64,000 bases of DNA from Bimastos eiseni (GCA_959347315.1 OY365810.1:27046585-27110584), one strand, 5' to 3'. Positions 1 to 12,464 are shown, numbered from the stretch's first letter. The notes: generated from the sequence alone by a model not told the origin. Numbers and translations are program-made.

Positions 1-470
1 TGTACGTTTGTTATTTATCTCCGTGGCATAATGCCCTGTCAGGGATTCAGCACCAATGGAATGGATCCGGGCTCACCTGGTCCATTCCGATTGGGTCCAT
101 TCCATATATATCTAACATCTGATTCATTCCAAGTCACGACGATTTGCACATACAATAAGCGACACATTGCGTATGTAAAGCTACTTAAAGCAGAGCAATG
201 AAATGACGGGCAACGCGAAATAACATTATCATGATGGCATACAAAGTTACAAACAACAATCGAGTCGAATTGACGCAACAACACGGTAGATTATGATGCT
301 CCATTACATTTGGTGAAGGATCTCATCCGATCAATAATGAAAAGAATCAAGAATGTACATTATACATAGAGCCGCTATGAAAAAGACTTGCAGGCCTACA
401 TTTGCATGTACTTGTTGCGTTACTAGGGCACAATAAATTGTGGCGATATGAACACTGGGCGGTTAACTAA

Positions 471-1695
471 CAGTAGGCTTGGGCAAACTAATCGATTAAT
501 CGAGTTATACTAATTAATTATTTAATCGAGGGTCAAAATAAAACTCGATTAATCGATTAATTTTCATTTATTTTTGGGTAGAAGGTTCGGCCGCAGAAGA
601 TTTATTCGTTATAAAAGCATTTGCTCCATACTGTTCAATGGAACAATGATAATTATGATTATAATGAAGCCGCAAACGGTCACACTCGCATTGCATCATC
701 TTGACGCGGGCAAACAGCGACAGTGTTAGGCTGCTAGCAGGGTGTTATGTGGGACGTGGGTGGCAATAAAAGCCATCTATGTCGCACAGCTACTTACAGG
801 CCGCCATTCTAACTAGACTGAGGCCCTCGTGCCTTGCCGAAAGAGGATTTGGGTCAGGAAGGGCATCCAGTTATAAAAGCGTGGAGCTTCTGCGGGCGAA
901 AGTCTGGCCTAAAACGCGCCGAAAAATGACTTCCGCGTCCGAAAGATCTTGGTATATGTCTAAAAACGATACTAACCCTAACACTAACAATAACGACCCT
1001 CAAGACGCCTAACCTGACCCAAACCGACCCTCACGGAGCCTAACCTGACCGTAATCGACCCTCACGACGCATAGCACAAATTTTAGGTGTCTTAGCGATG
1101 CGCATGCTCGTGCACTAATGGTTGCGCATGCGCCAGGGGTTGCGCATGCGCAGAGGTAAATTTGTTATGGGTAAAAGTAGAATTTTCGTTTATTTTTGGG
1201 CCCAAGGTTCGGCCGCAGAAGATTATTTCGTTATAAAAGCATTTGCGCCTGACTGTTCAATGGAACAATGATAATTATGATTATAATGAATCCGCAAACG
1301 GTCACACTCACACTGCATGTTTAATTGTTTATAGACGCCTACACTTTACTTGTAAAGAAACTGCGTTAAACATATTAAAAGACGTCGATATCTCAAACAC
1401 CAGGTGCATGCTTCCATGTCATTGTCAGGTACGCACGTACAGCACGCTTACACAGAAGTTGAATCAAACAAAAAATAATTATTATGTCATACGCGTTATA
1501 AATAAAATTTCCATGATTAGTTTGTGCAGGCTACCGTAATTCGGCATTTACTGAGGAACATAGTCAATATCACGAGTTGTGATATTATTAATCGAGCTAA
1601 TCGAACTAATCGCCTACGCCTAAGCGCCTACTAATCGATTAGTTGACGCCTGCTAATCGCGATTGGTAAGAGTCACTAATCGCCCAAGCCTACTG
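471..1695. mobile_element. DNA transposon with inverted ends, non-autonomous
   Basis: The left end reads CAGTAGGCTTGGGCA and the right end is its reverse complement (CGCCCAAGCCTACTG), giving terminal inverted repeats of about 15 bases. Next to both ends are clusters of the palindromic word ATCGATTAAT or TAATCG. The short reading frames inside show no transposase motif, so the copy is non-autonomous. I could not find a clean target-site duplication. A short relative sits at 29524-29703. The superfamily is undetermined; the CAG start would suit hAT. Confidence 0.6.
570..1318 (+). repeat. Internal direct repeat, about 130 bp, two copies
   Basis: A segment at about 570-699 recurs at about 1187-1318, inside the element at 471-1695. 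Both copies contain GGTTCGGCCGCAGAAGAT, TTATAAAAGCATTTGC and TGTTCAATGGAACAATGATA in the same order. Between the copies lies a degenerate array of CCTAACCTGACC/ACCCTCACGACGC words and two GCGCATGCGC palindromes. Confidence 0.8.
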
Positions 1696-2341
1696 CTGGA
1701 CTACGAGCAGTAGCGGGGCTAAGAAATTCAACCAACCGTCAACATCAATGACACATCGAGACAACGTCCGACAGATTTTTATGAGCCATGATGTTTAAGA
1801 ATAAGAATACCACGCACGTGATGATGTAGGGAAATACGCGTTCACAATCCATTGCAACCGACGGAGATATATAATTATATTATATAATAATATATAATAT
1901 AACGATATATAATTATATATATATATACCTTTAAAACTGTGTCAACCGATGCTCTATAAGATTGGCTATTACCATGCAGATTGCGTACTGACTGCTGATT
2001 GACTTGAGTCAGGGATGTCATGAAACACTGGAAACTATTACGTTTAATGATGTAAGGCTTCAATCCTCTTCATACTCTGTATTTAATTTTACGTTCTGTT
2101 AGACCACTGTTAGCAAAGATCGAGTAACGTTAACAACCCATTTAACGAATTTTTTTAATATAATATATAATAGGCCTAACGACAGTGTGTGACATCGAAG
2201 ATCATTAGCATCGCCCTCCTCGTTTGACACTGGCACTGCTGGTCTAACAGTAACCTTTTGGGTCTGATTTTGAAACTAAGCGATGCAGGATTCCGAAATT
2301 ACGAGTTACTAACACCAAGTGCTTTACATAGTTAATTATAT

Positions 2342-3525
2342 GGGGCCGTTCACATAATTATATAACGCTCAAGGGTTAGGTAGGTGGGTTCCGGTTTTCT
2401 TAGTGTTATATTGTGTAGGGTGGGGGTAGGTTGAAGGTTTCGTTATATAACAAACTTTCATTCAGCTTATGCTATTTTGCCTGTTTGCCTGCCAATTGGA
2501 AATTCCATGTACCATGGACCTTCATTGTTTAATCGAAGTTCACAATACGTTGTGAACCAAAATTAGCACCATTAGCTGCCACCTGGCGAATTGATTTGAC
2601 GTTCGTAGTTATTATTTTATAAATCCACTTTTAACAATTTGCTGTTTACAATTTTAACAATTTCGTGTGCATAGATTTAAACGCTCTAAAATTCAATTCT
2701 GTGTGCTGTGTTTTGATTCTGGTTTAAATTAAAATTAATCCACTTGAAATAATTATTTTGGTAGGTATTGTCATGATGTTTGATTTCATTTTCTATAGTA
2801 TGTGTAAATAGTTTATGTTTGCTTAAATACCCAATTGCAGTTGTAGTACGCACTCTGTATACATCAAACGCTATTAAATAGGTAGAGTTGTACCGCGAAC
2901 CTATCGATGAATACCTGATAGTGCAATATTAAACCAATCCATTCTGTGTGATACCGTAATGGTCATTTCTAGTGCAAAACAGGAGGGAAACTAAAATGGT
3001 ACTTTTAAATAGGATGTACGTCACTACCATGTATCATCATGCTGCATTAGTAGGCCTACATGTAGATACATGGTGACAATCGTCGACTACCCAATTAGTT
3101 ACCGTAATTAATACAAGTGAATTAAGCGCCATTAAAATCCGATTATTAAGATGCAGAGGAGCTCCATACATCCGGTCTAATCATCATTGGCACAAGAGAG
3201 TACACACTTTTAAGGTAGCTTTAGTTACATAGCATTGGGCATATGATGATTTTTACTGCAGTTCTTGAAATGGATAAAAACAATTATCAGCTGAATCACT
3301 TCTATTAAAGTGTATTGTTATAAAAGTTTCATATTGTGCAATACAATTATGTCGATTGTATGTCTTTTAACTTGCTGATGGACTGGGGTGGGGTAGAGGG
3401 TAGGTAGCTTATCTGTTATATAATATAGGGGTGAGGGTCACAGCCGCTGTTACATAACGTTTTTAGGGGTAGGGGATTGGCCAATAATTGGGATTTTATG
3501 CGTTATATAATATGTGAACGGTCCC
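2342..3525 (+). mobile_element. 1.2 kb TIR element, copy A
   Basis: It begins GGGGCCGTTCACATAATTAT and ends with the inverse, ...ATAATATGTGAACGGTCCC. The subterminal DNA carries several GTTATATAAC palindromes and G-rich tracts at both ends. There is no transposase frame. It is a direct-orientation copy of 7043-8237 and matches it base for base over long internal stretches. The GGG-CCGTTC end and the TAA duplication seen at copy B suggest a PIF/Harbinger-like MITE; that assignment is inference. Confidence 0.75.
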
Positions 3526-3947
3526 TTTTATAAACTATTAATTTTAGTCTACGTTAAAGCATTTAAGAACAAAAAGCGTGTACGAAACGCACCAGTCATG
3601 CGAACACAGCATATAAATGATTCTACTGCACTTTGTCATTCAGTAACTCCGCCACTGGTTGTATTCGGCCAGTGCCAGTCCCAAACCTGGATAAAGGAGG
3701 AGGGCGACGCTAAAGGTCTTTGTTACCACACAGTGTAGTTAAACTGCAACAACCTGTCATTCAGTACATCGCTTTTTATCGTTATATTCTTTATAGACAG
3801 AGCATTCCCAGACAATACATCCGTGTTGCCCACCGAAAATAAACCTTTCATAGACTCGATCTTAATAATTTAATAGAACTAATATAGAGATTCGTAGTAA
3901 AACTGTGCGTCGAACGCAAAAGACAGTTTGGATCGGAAACAGGGTAC

Positions 3948-4140
3948 ATGTTTTTTAATTCACCCCCAAAATAACACTTGTCTGACACCCTATATCTATA
4001 AACTACAATAACCCTAAAACTAACCCTAACCGACCCTCACGAAACCTGCTCTTACCCTTACCGACCCTCACAATGTTTGAGTCTACCTTTTAATAAAGGA
4101 GAGAATAGGCGATATTGTTTGGGGGTGAATTAAAACACAA
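3948..4140. mobile_element. Short MITE with AATTCACCCCCAAA inverted ends
   Basis: TTTTAATTCACCCCCAAA at 3953-3970 is repeated in inverse as TTTGGGGGTGAATTAAAA near 4118-4135. GTAC flanks both sides (3944-3947 and 4141-4144), a possible 4-base target duplication. The interior has degenerate AACCCTAACCGACCCTCACG words shared with 966-1075 and 30712-31095. Confidence 0.6.
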
Positions 4141-5100
4141 GTACCGGAAACAGCAGGTTATTATGAAAGTTGACGTTGGATTTATAGGCCTGCTACTTTA
4201 TGGCACCTCTGCCCACTCGCTTTGCTGCAGCATAAAGAAGCTAATCGGGTGGGGTTGTAGTATTATTCATACATGCGCGACTTTCAACTGCGACGCCCCC
4301 GAAAATTCTTACAAATCAATTCTTGTATTTTATATAATTTTTGTTCAAGATTTCGAATCATTCCCGTTTTAATTTCATTCTACATTGATTTTTAATCGTT
4401 TTATTTAGTTTTAGTTAAACATTCTTTATAATTTTCGTGAACGATTTCTTAATCGTTTTCGTACTTGTTTTGGTTTCGTTAGCGAAATTACCACATGAAG
4501 GAACCTTAATTTTTTTCATATTTCGAAGAGCCTGAAGCTTAGAGCTTGACACCAAAGTGCCTGGAATAGAATGATCAAATGGCTAATTGTCGGCCATCAA
4601 ACGACGTAATTAGACTCTTGTCCAAGACCAGTGACGACATACGTCAGTCTAGGCTTGCCTCAATCTAACGGATGACACGAGCCGGCAATTATCATGCACC
4701 TGCATGCATAGCTGTAGAGGCGCTGAGTGTAGATTTATATTAATGACTAATGAGCTCACATACCTGTTAGAGATTGATTTTTTAACAGGTACAATTCTGC
4801 AGTTGAATTTTTTTTATTTACGTATAGGTTCATTCACGGTCAATGGTTGTTTTCTCGCTTCTTAGTCAGAGGTTTTATCATCAGTGTGTTTGACTCTATT
4901 CTAAAGAAATTAGGGTAAAGTAACCAAGGGTGAGCACCTCCCAAATGTAAGTATCTTCGATTATTTCACTTAATTGACATAGATGGTGGCGCCACTCAGT
5001 GACTATTAGTAGTAGTAGTACAACAAGCATGTCCGAGAACGCTAAAAGAGTAGACCCTATAGTCTCCAATTGGATCGATTAGGAATCCAGTATAGCGCGA

Positions 5101-6483
5101 CAGAGGCGTAGCTAGGGGGGCAGAGGGACATGTGTCCCCGGGCGCCAAGTTATAGGGGCACCAAAATGAGGATTAAAACTATTAATTTATTTTATTTAAT
5201 GCAATTAATTCATTCCAATTAAGTTAGCAAGATTTAATTTTGGCACCCCCAAACTTTCCTCATAACAAGCAGGGTTTCAAGCATGATTTTGGCGCCCCCG
5301 TGACCCACTGATCAATGATCACTAAGAGACCGTAAGGGGCGGCATAATACTCATGACGTAGGCTACTTTCTAATCTATGCATCTCACTGCAAATTCTTCT
5401 AATAATTGCTGTTTCAATTGCAAGCTGTGAGCAAAGCAAAGTAAATTGAAGCTAATTTTGTCGTATTTGCATTGAATGAGGACATTCGGAAAACACATTT
5501 TGAAAACGTTATTGACCAATTTGCGACACTTAAAATTATTTTTTTGTAGACTGTCTATGACAGTCTTGCATGAAATTAATGGCCTTTAGATAGATTTTTG
5601 AAAAATGTGAAATCAGTAAATGGGCCGTCCTTAAACGACGTAACGAAATTAAGGGGGAATTTTAACTCCCTCACGTCGTGACAAAAGTCACAACCACCTC
5701 AAATATGACGTCACAAAGCTCTGCATCTCCCCAAAAAACGAGATGTTCCGAATGTCATAAGCACATTTTCTCATAATTATCAAACAAAGTATGACCATAA
5801 AAATACTTAAAACTGTATAGTATAACGATGAAAAATGGATTCCACCGGATAAAAATCTCTGGTAGAATTATAAATAATGTTTGATAATGATGATTTGACA
5901 CAATCCAAACTTTATGCCCTTCCTTTTTTCTACGGAGAAGCAAAATGCTCCTTCGTGGAATAATTTAATAGGGTGACCTTGGATCTCATCATCCTGATCA
6001 ACGAATATTCCATTCAGATCCATTTCTTTTTGTCTATTCAGTCTACATTCTCTCCATTTCCTTCGTTTGTGATTACGAACATTAGTTCACATTGCCGACG
6101 TGCAGCGTACTCTGTGGTCTGATGCGTGTTAGCCAAAAAATAATTTATTTGTGTCTTACAGATTGGCTGCCTCACTTCCAAAACCCAAAAAGTGACTACG
6201 AGCGTAAAGTAAACAATTTAAAATTAAGAATGTAATAGTCATAGCTTTTGAAGCTAAATTGTGATAAACAATTACTGCTAATTAAGGGGAACTTGTTTAA
6301 TTGAGTAAAAATTTAATAAAACTACGCAGTTTGATGTGATGTTATGATGTCACATATCTTAGAGCCCTTACATTGGCACATGATCCCTCCCTAGGCGCCT
6401 TACGTCATTTATGGACGACCTCAAAGGGGCGCCAATTCTGTAATTTTTCCCCGGGCACAAAATACCCTAGCTACGTCTCTGCC
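5101..6483. mobile_element. Possible old TIR element
   Basis: The left border reads CAGAGGCGTAGCTAGGGG and the right border is a near inverse, CCCTAGCTACGTCTCTG. Both ends are followed inward by a CCCCGGGC word. The interior has no coding signal. No target duplication is visible, so these could also be two separate relics of one family in opposite orientation. Confidence 0.4.
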
Positions 6484-6673
6484 TGCAGCCAGATACTTTG
6501 GTACGTCCCCTTATTTATGATCGTAATTATAACCGACGCTACCGACCTTTTTATTGATTAGCTCCGAGCCAATATAGCACACAAGCAAATTGATTAGGTC
6601 TACAATGTTGTGGGGATCACAATGAAAATATCAGTGGATGATCAATAGGGATAAGAGAAAGAAGCTCTTAAGG

Positions 6674-6880
6674 CAGTGTTTGCCAAACTTTTTTTAGACG
6701 TAGGACCCACTTTGGAAAGTCATCGAAAACCCGCGACCCACCACACAAAGGCGAACAATATTGCGTTAAAAGTTAATTAGCATTTGCAATGCATGCATTG
6801 AATTGAATATACTCGATATACTGAAGAGAGTAGGCCTATACTAGACTTTATTCATTGGAGTATATTATATTGACAGCAGG
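6674..6880. mobile_element. hAT-like MITE fragment
   Basis: CAGTGTTTGCCAAACTTTTT followed by a stretch ending in GACCCACTT matches the end type of the complete element at 32973-33321. About 80 bases around 6786-6870, with CAATGCATGCATTGAAT and CATTGGAGTATA, match the inside of that element in inverted orientation. The second terminal repeat is not seen. Confidence 0.55.
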
Positions 6881-7042
6881 TGGGTGTACTTGGCGGGTGA
6901 AATCATGAGAATAGAAAAGAAAAACAACCAAAAACTACACTAGTTAACTATGTACTCGTGCACCTTACATATCAGGAAAAAAGAGGAAGCGTGTATATCT
7001 GATTTTAAAGATATTAAATGACGTAGACATCGGAATATCTAA

Positions 7043-8237
7043 GGGGCCGTTCACATATTATATAACGCTCAAGGGGTAGGTGGGTGGGTTCCTGTTTTGT
7101 TAGCGTTATATTGTGTAGGGTGGGGGTAGGTTGAAGGTTTTGTTATATAACAAACTTTTTTCAGCTTATGCTATTTTGTCTGTTTGCCTGCCAATTGGAA
7201 ATTCCATGTACCATGGACCTTCATTGTTTGATCGAAGTTCACAATACGTTGTGAACCAAAACTAGCACCATTAGCTGCCACCTGGCGAATTGATTTGACG
7301 TTCTTGGTTATTACTTTATAAATCCACTTTTAACAATTTGCTGTTTACAATTTTAACAATTTCGTGTGCATAGATTTAAACGCTCTAAAATTCAATTCTG
7401 TGTGCTGTGTTTTGATTCTGGTTTAAATTAAAATTAATCCACTTGAAATAATTATTTTGGTAGGTATTATCATGATGTTTGATTTCATTTTCTATAGTAT
7501 GTGTAAATAGTTTATGTTTGCTTAAATACCCAATTGCAGTTGTAGTACGCACTCTGTATACATCAAACGCTATTAAATAGGTAGAGTTGTACCGCGAACC
7601 TATCGATGAATACCTGATAGTGCAATATTAAACCAATCCATTCTGTGTGATACCGTAATGGTCATTTCTAGTGCAAAACAGGAGGGAAACTAAAATGGTA
7701 CTTTTAAATAGGATGTACGTCACTACCATGTATCATCATGCTGCATTAGTAGGCCTACATGTAGATACATGGTGACAATCGTCGACTACCCAATTAGTTA
7801 CCGTAATTAATACAAGTGAATTAAGCGCCATTAAAATCCGATTATTAAGATGCAGAGGAGCTCCATACATCCGGTCTAATCATCATTGGCACAAGAGAGT
7901 ACACACTTTTAAGGTAGCTTTAGTTACATAGCATTGGGCATATGATGATTTTTACTGCAGTTCTTGAAATGGATAAAAACAATTATCAGCTGAATCACTA
8001 CTATTAAAGTGCGAACTAACATCGTATTGTAATAAAAGTGTCAAATTGTGCAATACAATTATGTCGATTGTATGTCTTTCAATGTGTTTATAGACTAGAG
8101 TGGGGTAGGGGGTGGGTAGCATGTCTGTTATATAATATAAGGGTGGGGGTTTCAGCTGCTGTTATATAACGTTATTAGGGGTAGGGAGGTTGGTTAAAAT
8201 TGGGATTTTATGCGTTAAATAATATGTGAACGACCCC
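7043..8237 (+). mobile_element. 1.2 kb TIR element, copy B
   Basis: This is the second copy of the element at 2342-3525, in the same orientation. It starts GGGGCCGTTCACATATTATA and ends ATATGTGAACGACCCC. TAA stands directly outside both ends, consistent with a 3-base TWA-type target duplication of PIF/Harbinger elements. The middle about 800 bases are almost unchanged between the copies, while the outer 100 bases at the right end differ at many sites. No coding capacity. Confidence 0.8.
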
Positions 8238-8850
8238 TAAGGGGCAGAGTTTCATAACAATGGACCATGATATTTCAAAGCAAATTGCCTAGATCTACGT
8301 AGTGCGACATAAAAATGATCTGAAACTATGAACTGAACGTGTTTGATAGGTATTAATCGATGAGGTTCGAGTGAAGTAATTATGAAAGCCCGGAGGGGGT
8401 TGATTGTTGTAGAACTTATACGTGAGAGCATTTGTCTGTAGTGCATTTAATGGAGTCACATTTATAATTTTAGTCCTATGAAACATGTAACTGGACGTGG
8501 ATCTTCTGTAATTATCTTTAGATTATAAAGTTTTCTTTAGGTTATCAGACCTAAGTTATCACCATAGGATTTATGATCTTATTTAACTGTCACTGCATTC
8601 AGCTTGAACCTGTACACAAAAGTGGGAACCATTTATAAAATGTTGTGAAATTTCCTGCGCACACTATTTTTAAACAAATCAGAGAGAACATTGCCTGCCA
8701 GCTTCCATCACGTCATTAACTGTCAATTAATTGCAACTGCAATTAAAATAATTATAGCGGCGTTCAAATAGCTAGACAGAGACGCCATTTGCGCTGCTCA
8801 TAATTATATGTCACTAAATAAGAAGTGGATTATTACATCATTCAGCCTAC

Positions 8851-9307
8851 CTGTCCCTGGAAGGAGAATATTGAGGATGCAGCATAGTATGGCGACCCAG
8901 AGAGGCATGACTGGTATGGCCCGATGCAGTAAGCCGTGCTTCTGTTCAATCTTCACGATCTTGTATCCCCGTTTCTCTGAGACGGGGGGCTCCCGAATCT
9001 GGACGCTTCCCTTTGGCTTCCCACTCCCGGCTCCCACCGACGACGGGGCCTTGAGGGATGTGTGCTGATGCTCTACAGTGGCGCCCGTGGTGCTAGAGGT
9101 GGACAGTACAAGAGCGTGGTCTGTCTCACAGCTGTGGCCAGTTTCGTGGGAGTGGTCATTGGCGTAGGGTGTTGGCGTCCCGTCGTCAACGCTGCCTAGA
9201 AACTGACCATCGGTGATGGCCTCTTCCAGAGAACGTGTGTCCAGTGCCGCACTGGACGTGTTGTCCAGTTGTTCAGCGCCAGACTGTATCATCGGTTCCT
9301 GTGACAT
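8851..9307 (-). CDS. STUM: STUM/SPEC3-family membrane protein, first coding exon (partial gene)
   Basis: The exon encodes 152 residues from ATG at 9307. Residues 1-105 are a Ser/Thr/Gly-rich tail expected to be disordered and cytosolic. A basic stretch YKIVKIEQKHGLLH follows, then RAIPVMPLWVAILCCILNI and LLPGTG, the start of the first membrane segment. The AIPxMP...CCxLNxxxPGxG pattern is the hallmark of the family that includes sea urchin SPEC3 and Drosophila Stum, the latter needed for mechanosensory transduction. The frame ends at GGGACAG|GTAGGC, a good donor at 8850-8849 in phase 1. In the unspliced frame the reading would end soon after. The second half of the protein, with the second membrane segment, was not found leftwards and must lie beyond the window. 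The start codon is the first ATG of this frame; an upstream non-coding exon is possible. The exact function in this animal is unknown. Confidence 0.8.
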
Positions 9308-9967
9308 CGCCGTCAGGTTTCTAAATGCAGGCGGAACTGTTGCTCACCGTCTTCTCGGAAACTTCTTACCTCTACAATCAAATGTCAATTTTAATGAATT
9401 AATGAACGACTAAATGAGTTAAATAAATTGAGCAATAAGGTGATCGAGCCATCAATGAATAGGCCATTAGTATTAGGTAAAGAAATATAACATTTTTCAA
9501 CCAATCATAGTCACCCCAGTCTAGCAACACGAAGTATCCTCGTATACATCATAATCATTACTACCAACTAATCAGCCTAATTACAATTCAATTAATCGCT
9601 TAATCTTTCAACACGCTTGTATACCTGTATTCAGCTCACCGTCAGATTTACCGTTTCCTCGCTTATTCAAAAATTAATCTTAAGTCGTATGTTAGTACTC
9701 TGTCATTTAGCCATCATGCAAGAATATCGGTTTCATCGTTATCGAGAGAGGAACGCCGTGGATGCAATACATCAACTGCTGCAGCCTTTATCAATCATAG
9801 AAGCTGCAGCAGCTGATCGATTTTATCCACGCTCTCTCCATCACGAAACATAAACCTGTGAAGAGTATATCAGATGACCTAAGATATCCTCAAACTTATT
9901 CTCACGGAATCTCACATAACTCCAAATATACTTCCCACATGTACATGCACGATATTGCACGTGTAGG

Positions 9968-10065
9968 CTACATAAGCTCCATATGTATATATATAGATAT
10001 TGATATATATATATATTGATATATATATTGATATATATATATTGATATATATATATATATATACC
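9968..10065. repeat. ATATATTGAT-type microsatellite
   Basis: A compound array of TATATATAT and TATTGATATA units, over 90 bases of almost pure AT. Confidence 0.9.
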
Positions 10066-10604
10066 TACATATACACACACATATGTAGAGCAGGTCTTTG
10101 ATGGATTTTTATTCGCATACTTGAGTCACGCTGTGTTTGTAAATAGCTTGGAATAAAGGATACTATATCCTAAAATCTACGTAATACCTCATATATACAC
10201 CGATAGAATAGACAACCAATAACAATTTACATGAATACTGCATTTGCTTATATTATATAGGCCTACAGGGTGGACCAGACTTTGCTCGCATATAATTTTG
10301 ACAATATCTGTTAGTTATTGATTATTAATGTGACAAATTAAAGATATTGCACTCTAGTATTAGTTTTAAAAAAGTGGAATTGCCAGGCCTATACTGGTTT
10401 TAATTTTAAGCAAATGTTTTGAAAAGTCCTTAAGGGACGTCATTTGGGGGACAGAGGGGCATTGCCCCCCCCCCGGAATTTTCTGATTTAGATTATAGTG
10501 CGTGCAAATTTCTATACAAAGTCATAATTTAATCGCTATATTACTAATAAATCTAATTGAATTTTATATATTAACATTATATCACAGACCCCTATCACAG
10601 ATGC

Positions 10605-11293
10605 CTAAAATGACGTCCCTGAAGTCCTTGCTGCCATATTTTTTTGTCGTTTATGACGCAAAATGGCGTCGTTGACAGACGATGGCCGAGTTTTGATCCT
10701 GATTTTCCGAATTGATAAAGGATTGATTCGTTTGAAATGATTAAAGGGCTTCCTAACAGAGGATGGGGGAAAATGAGCTGCTCTGCCCAACTTCGAAACC
10801 GCAACATCGACCATAACACTTTCCGAGAGAGGTTTTCTTCCTTTCAGCAGCCGTCCAGGTGTCACATCTCGCTGTTGCTAACACGATCATAGACATGACC
10901 ATTTCGAATATAAGCAGGAGTCTGCACCGCTAAGCCACGTCCCTTCAATTTTCTAAAAGTCATGCGCTGCATCAGACGCTCGCATGCTTCCAGTTGTTTC
11001 TTTTCGTCAGTCTTGGAGAGCTGTTGGACTTCACGTCGGCGAATTATCTTAAAATTTAGGTCATCTATTGCAATACGTATAATTGTCCTTCTCAAAATGT
11101 CTGTTTCGCGCTGAGTTACATGTAGCTGAGGAGAACAATTATTACTTGTAGGCCTACCCAGGTTATCATCTTGACTGCAAACTAACTCGGACATCATAGA
11201 AATGATAGCGAGTGTGCGCGCCTTGCGAATCGATTCTCGTGGTTTAAAACACGTAGTCCCTGTTTCATCAATTCTTCGCATCTGGCGATTCAA
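10605..11293 (-). pseudogene. Mariner-like transposase relic
   Basis: The 5' part (11293-10862) reads ...ILRRTIIRIAIDDLNFKII then RRREVQQLSKTDEKKQLEAC, which matches the helix-turn-helix plus linker of Tc1/mariner transposases (pattern: R-x-I-x-x-D-L-x-x-K...KVQxLTxxxKxxRL). After a stop and frame change, 10865-10605 reads SVMVDVAVSKLGRAAHF, the strand around the VMVSVGVSKLGRTxxxF motif of animal mariner families. The SDEK-type first catalytic block between them is missing, and the later QDGAPAH and SPDLNP blocks were not seen. It is therefore truncated, frame-broken and inactive. No terminal repeats were identified. Family assignment rests on these two motif blocks. Confidence 0.5.
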
Positions 11294-11620
11294 GGTATTT
11301 TTATTCAGTCCTATTTTAGGAACCTCTTTATTCTTTAATGATTTTAACCGAATTAAATCTGTAATCAGTTCGTAAAATTCGGATCAAAACTCGATCAACG
11401 GCGCCATTTCGCGTCACACAGCGATTAGAACATATGGCAGCTAGTTGGTATTTTCCAAAGCTTTACTTAAAATTACAACTAGTGCCGTTTCGACGTTTTT
11501 GAAGCTACCACCCGACTGAAATATCTGTAATTTAACGCACTGAGTACAAATAACTAACAAATATTGGCGAAGTTATAGTCTTATGCCAGTAAAGTCGGGT
11601 CATTTATGCTGGCCCACCCT

Positions 11621-11804
11621 AAATATATATATATATATATATAATATATATAATACACTATTTCAACCGCTTCTTTACAATATTATTTATAGTATACACA
11701 TCGTGTATGTATATACGGCTGTACGCGCACACACTCAAACTCATAATATATATATATATATATATATATGCACGTGTGTGTATTTATTTGAGTGTGAGTG
11801 TGCT

Positions 11805-11836
<32 letters not shown>
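11621..11836. repeat. TA and GT microsatellites
   Basis: Two (TA)n runs at about 11621-11652 and 11744-11769 are followed by (GT)n at about 11808-11836, with low-complexity sequence between. Confidence 0.9.
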
Positions 11837-11837
<1 letters not shown>

Positions 11838-12130
11838 ATCAGCAGAAGCATGAGTAAAGATGCGGTTGAAATAATGTATTATGTTCAACTGTAATTATGC
11901 GCAGGTTAGGTCGACTGAGAGCTCTACAGTTGGCATCGTTGGATTTCTGTGCAAATCATTTGGATGACGTAACCAAGTGAGACGTGGAAAGCTTCCTGCC
12001 TCGTTGTGGATACGAGAGATGTGCACGTGGTAAGAAGCTGCGGTGAACGACGGGAAGGAGTTAGAGGAGGAAGTTGAAGGAGGGGCGGATGTAGCTGTTA
12101 CCTCCCTCCCTCTGTAGGCCTACATCTCTT

Positions 12131-12240
12131 TCCCCCTCTATGTGGCTCTTTCGTCATCTCTCTCTCTCTCTCTGTCTCTGTGTTTCTCTGTCTCTGTCTG
12201 TCTGTCTGTCTCTCTCTATCTGTCTGTCTCTTTCTTCGTC
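12131..12240. repeat. TC/TCTG-rich microsatellite
   Basis: A pyrimidine-rich tract of TC and TCTG units on the plus strand. Confidence 0.85.
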
Positions 12241-12464
12241 CTCATTTGATGGCATACATGTATATACAGAACGCTCCCGTTGTTTATATTTACAATATTA
12301 TTTATAGTTATGCACATCGTGTATATATATACGGCTGTACGCTGTATGCTTTTTATAAGTGCCTCCTGATTTGTTGTTGGCTCTGAAATACAGCCTAGTG
12401 AGGCTTCTACTTGTGTTAACAATCGTTTATAATATGCCCACTCCTTCTCCCCGCTTCTTCTCCC

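Larger units (their letters stand above)
1..8850. other. Gene-free, transposon-rich stretch
   Basis: I see no convincing coding exon on either strand here. The content is AT-rich non-coding DNA with the mobile elements listed separately. Because the STUM-family first exon at 8851-9307 points leftwards and its downstream exons are not visible, most of this interval is probably intron 1 of that gene. The parts not covered by other entries (1-470, 1696-2341, 3526-3947, 4141-5100, 6484-6673, 6881-7042, 8238-8850) show nothing I can name. A short AT-only run lies at 1868-1928. Confidence 0.6.

Noticed and set aside
9841..10080. Minus-strand Tyr/Ile-rich frame
   Set aside because: Translation of an ATATATTGAT microsatellite.
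10862..11293. Possible intact regulatory protein on the minus strand
   Set aside because: The Arg/Lys-rich helix-turn-helix pattern fits the N-terminus of a mariner transposase, and the next block follows in a shifted frame.
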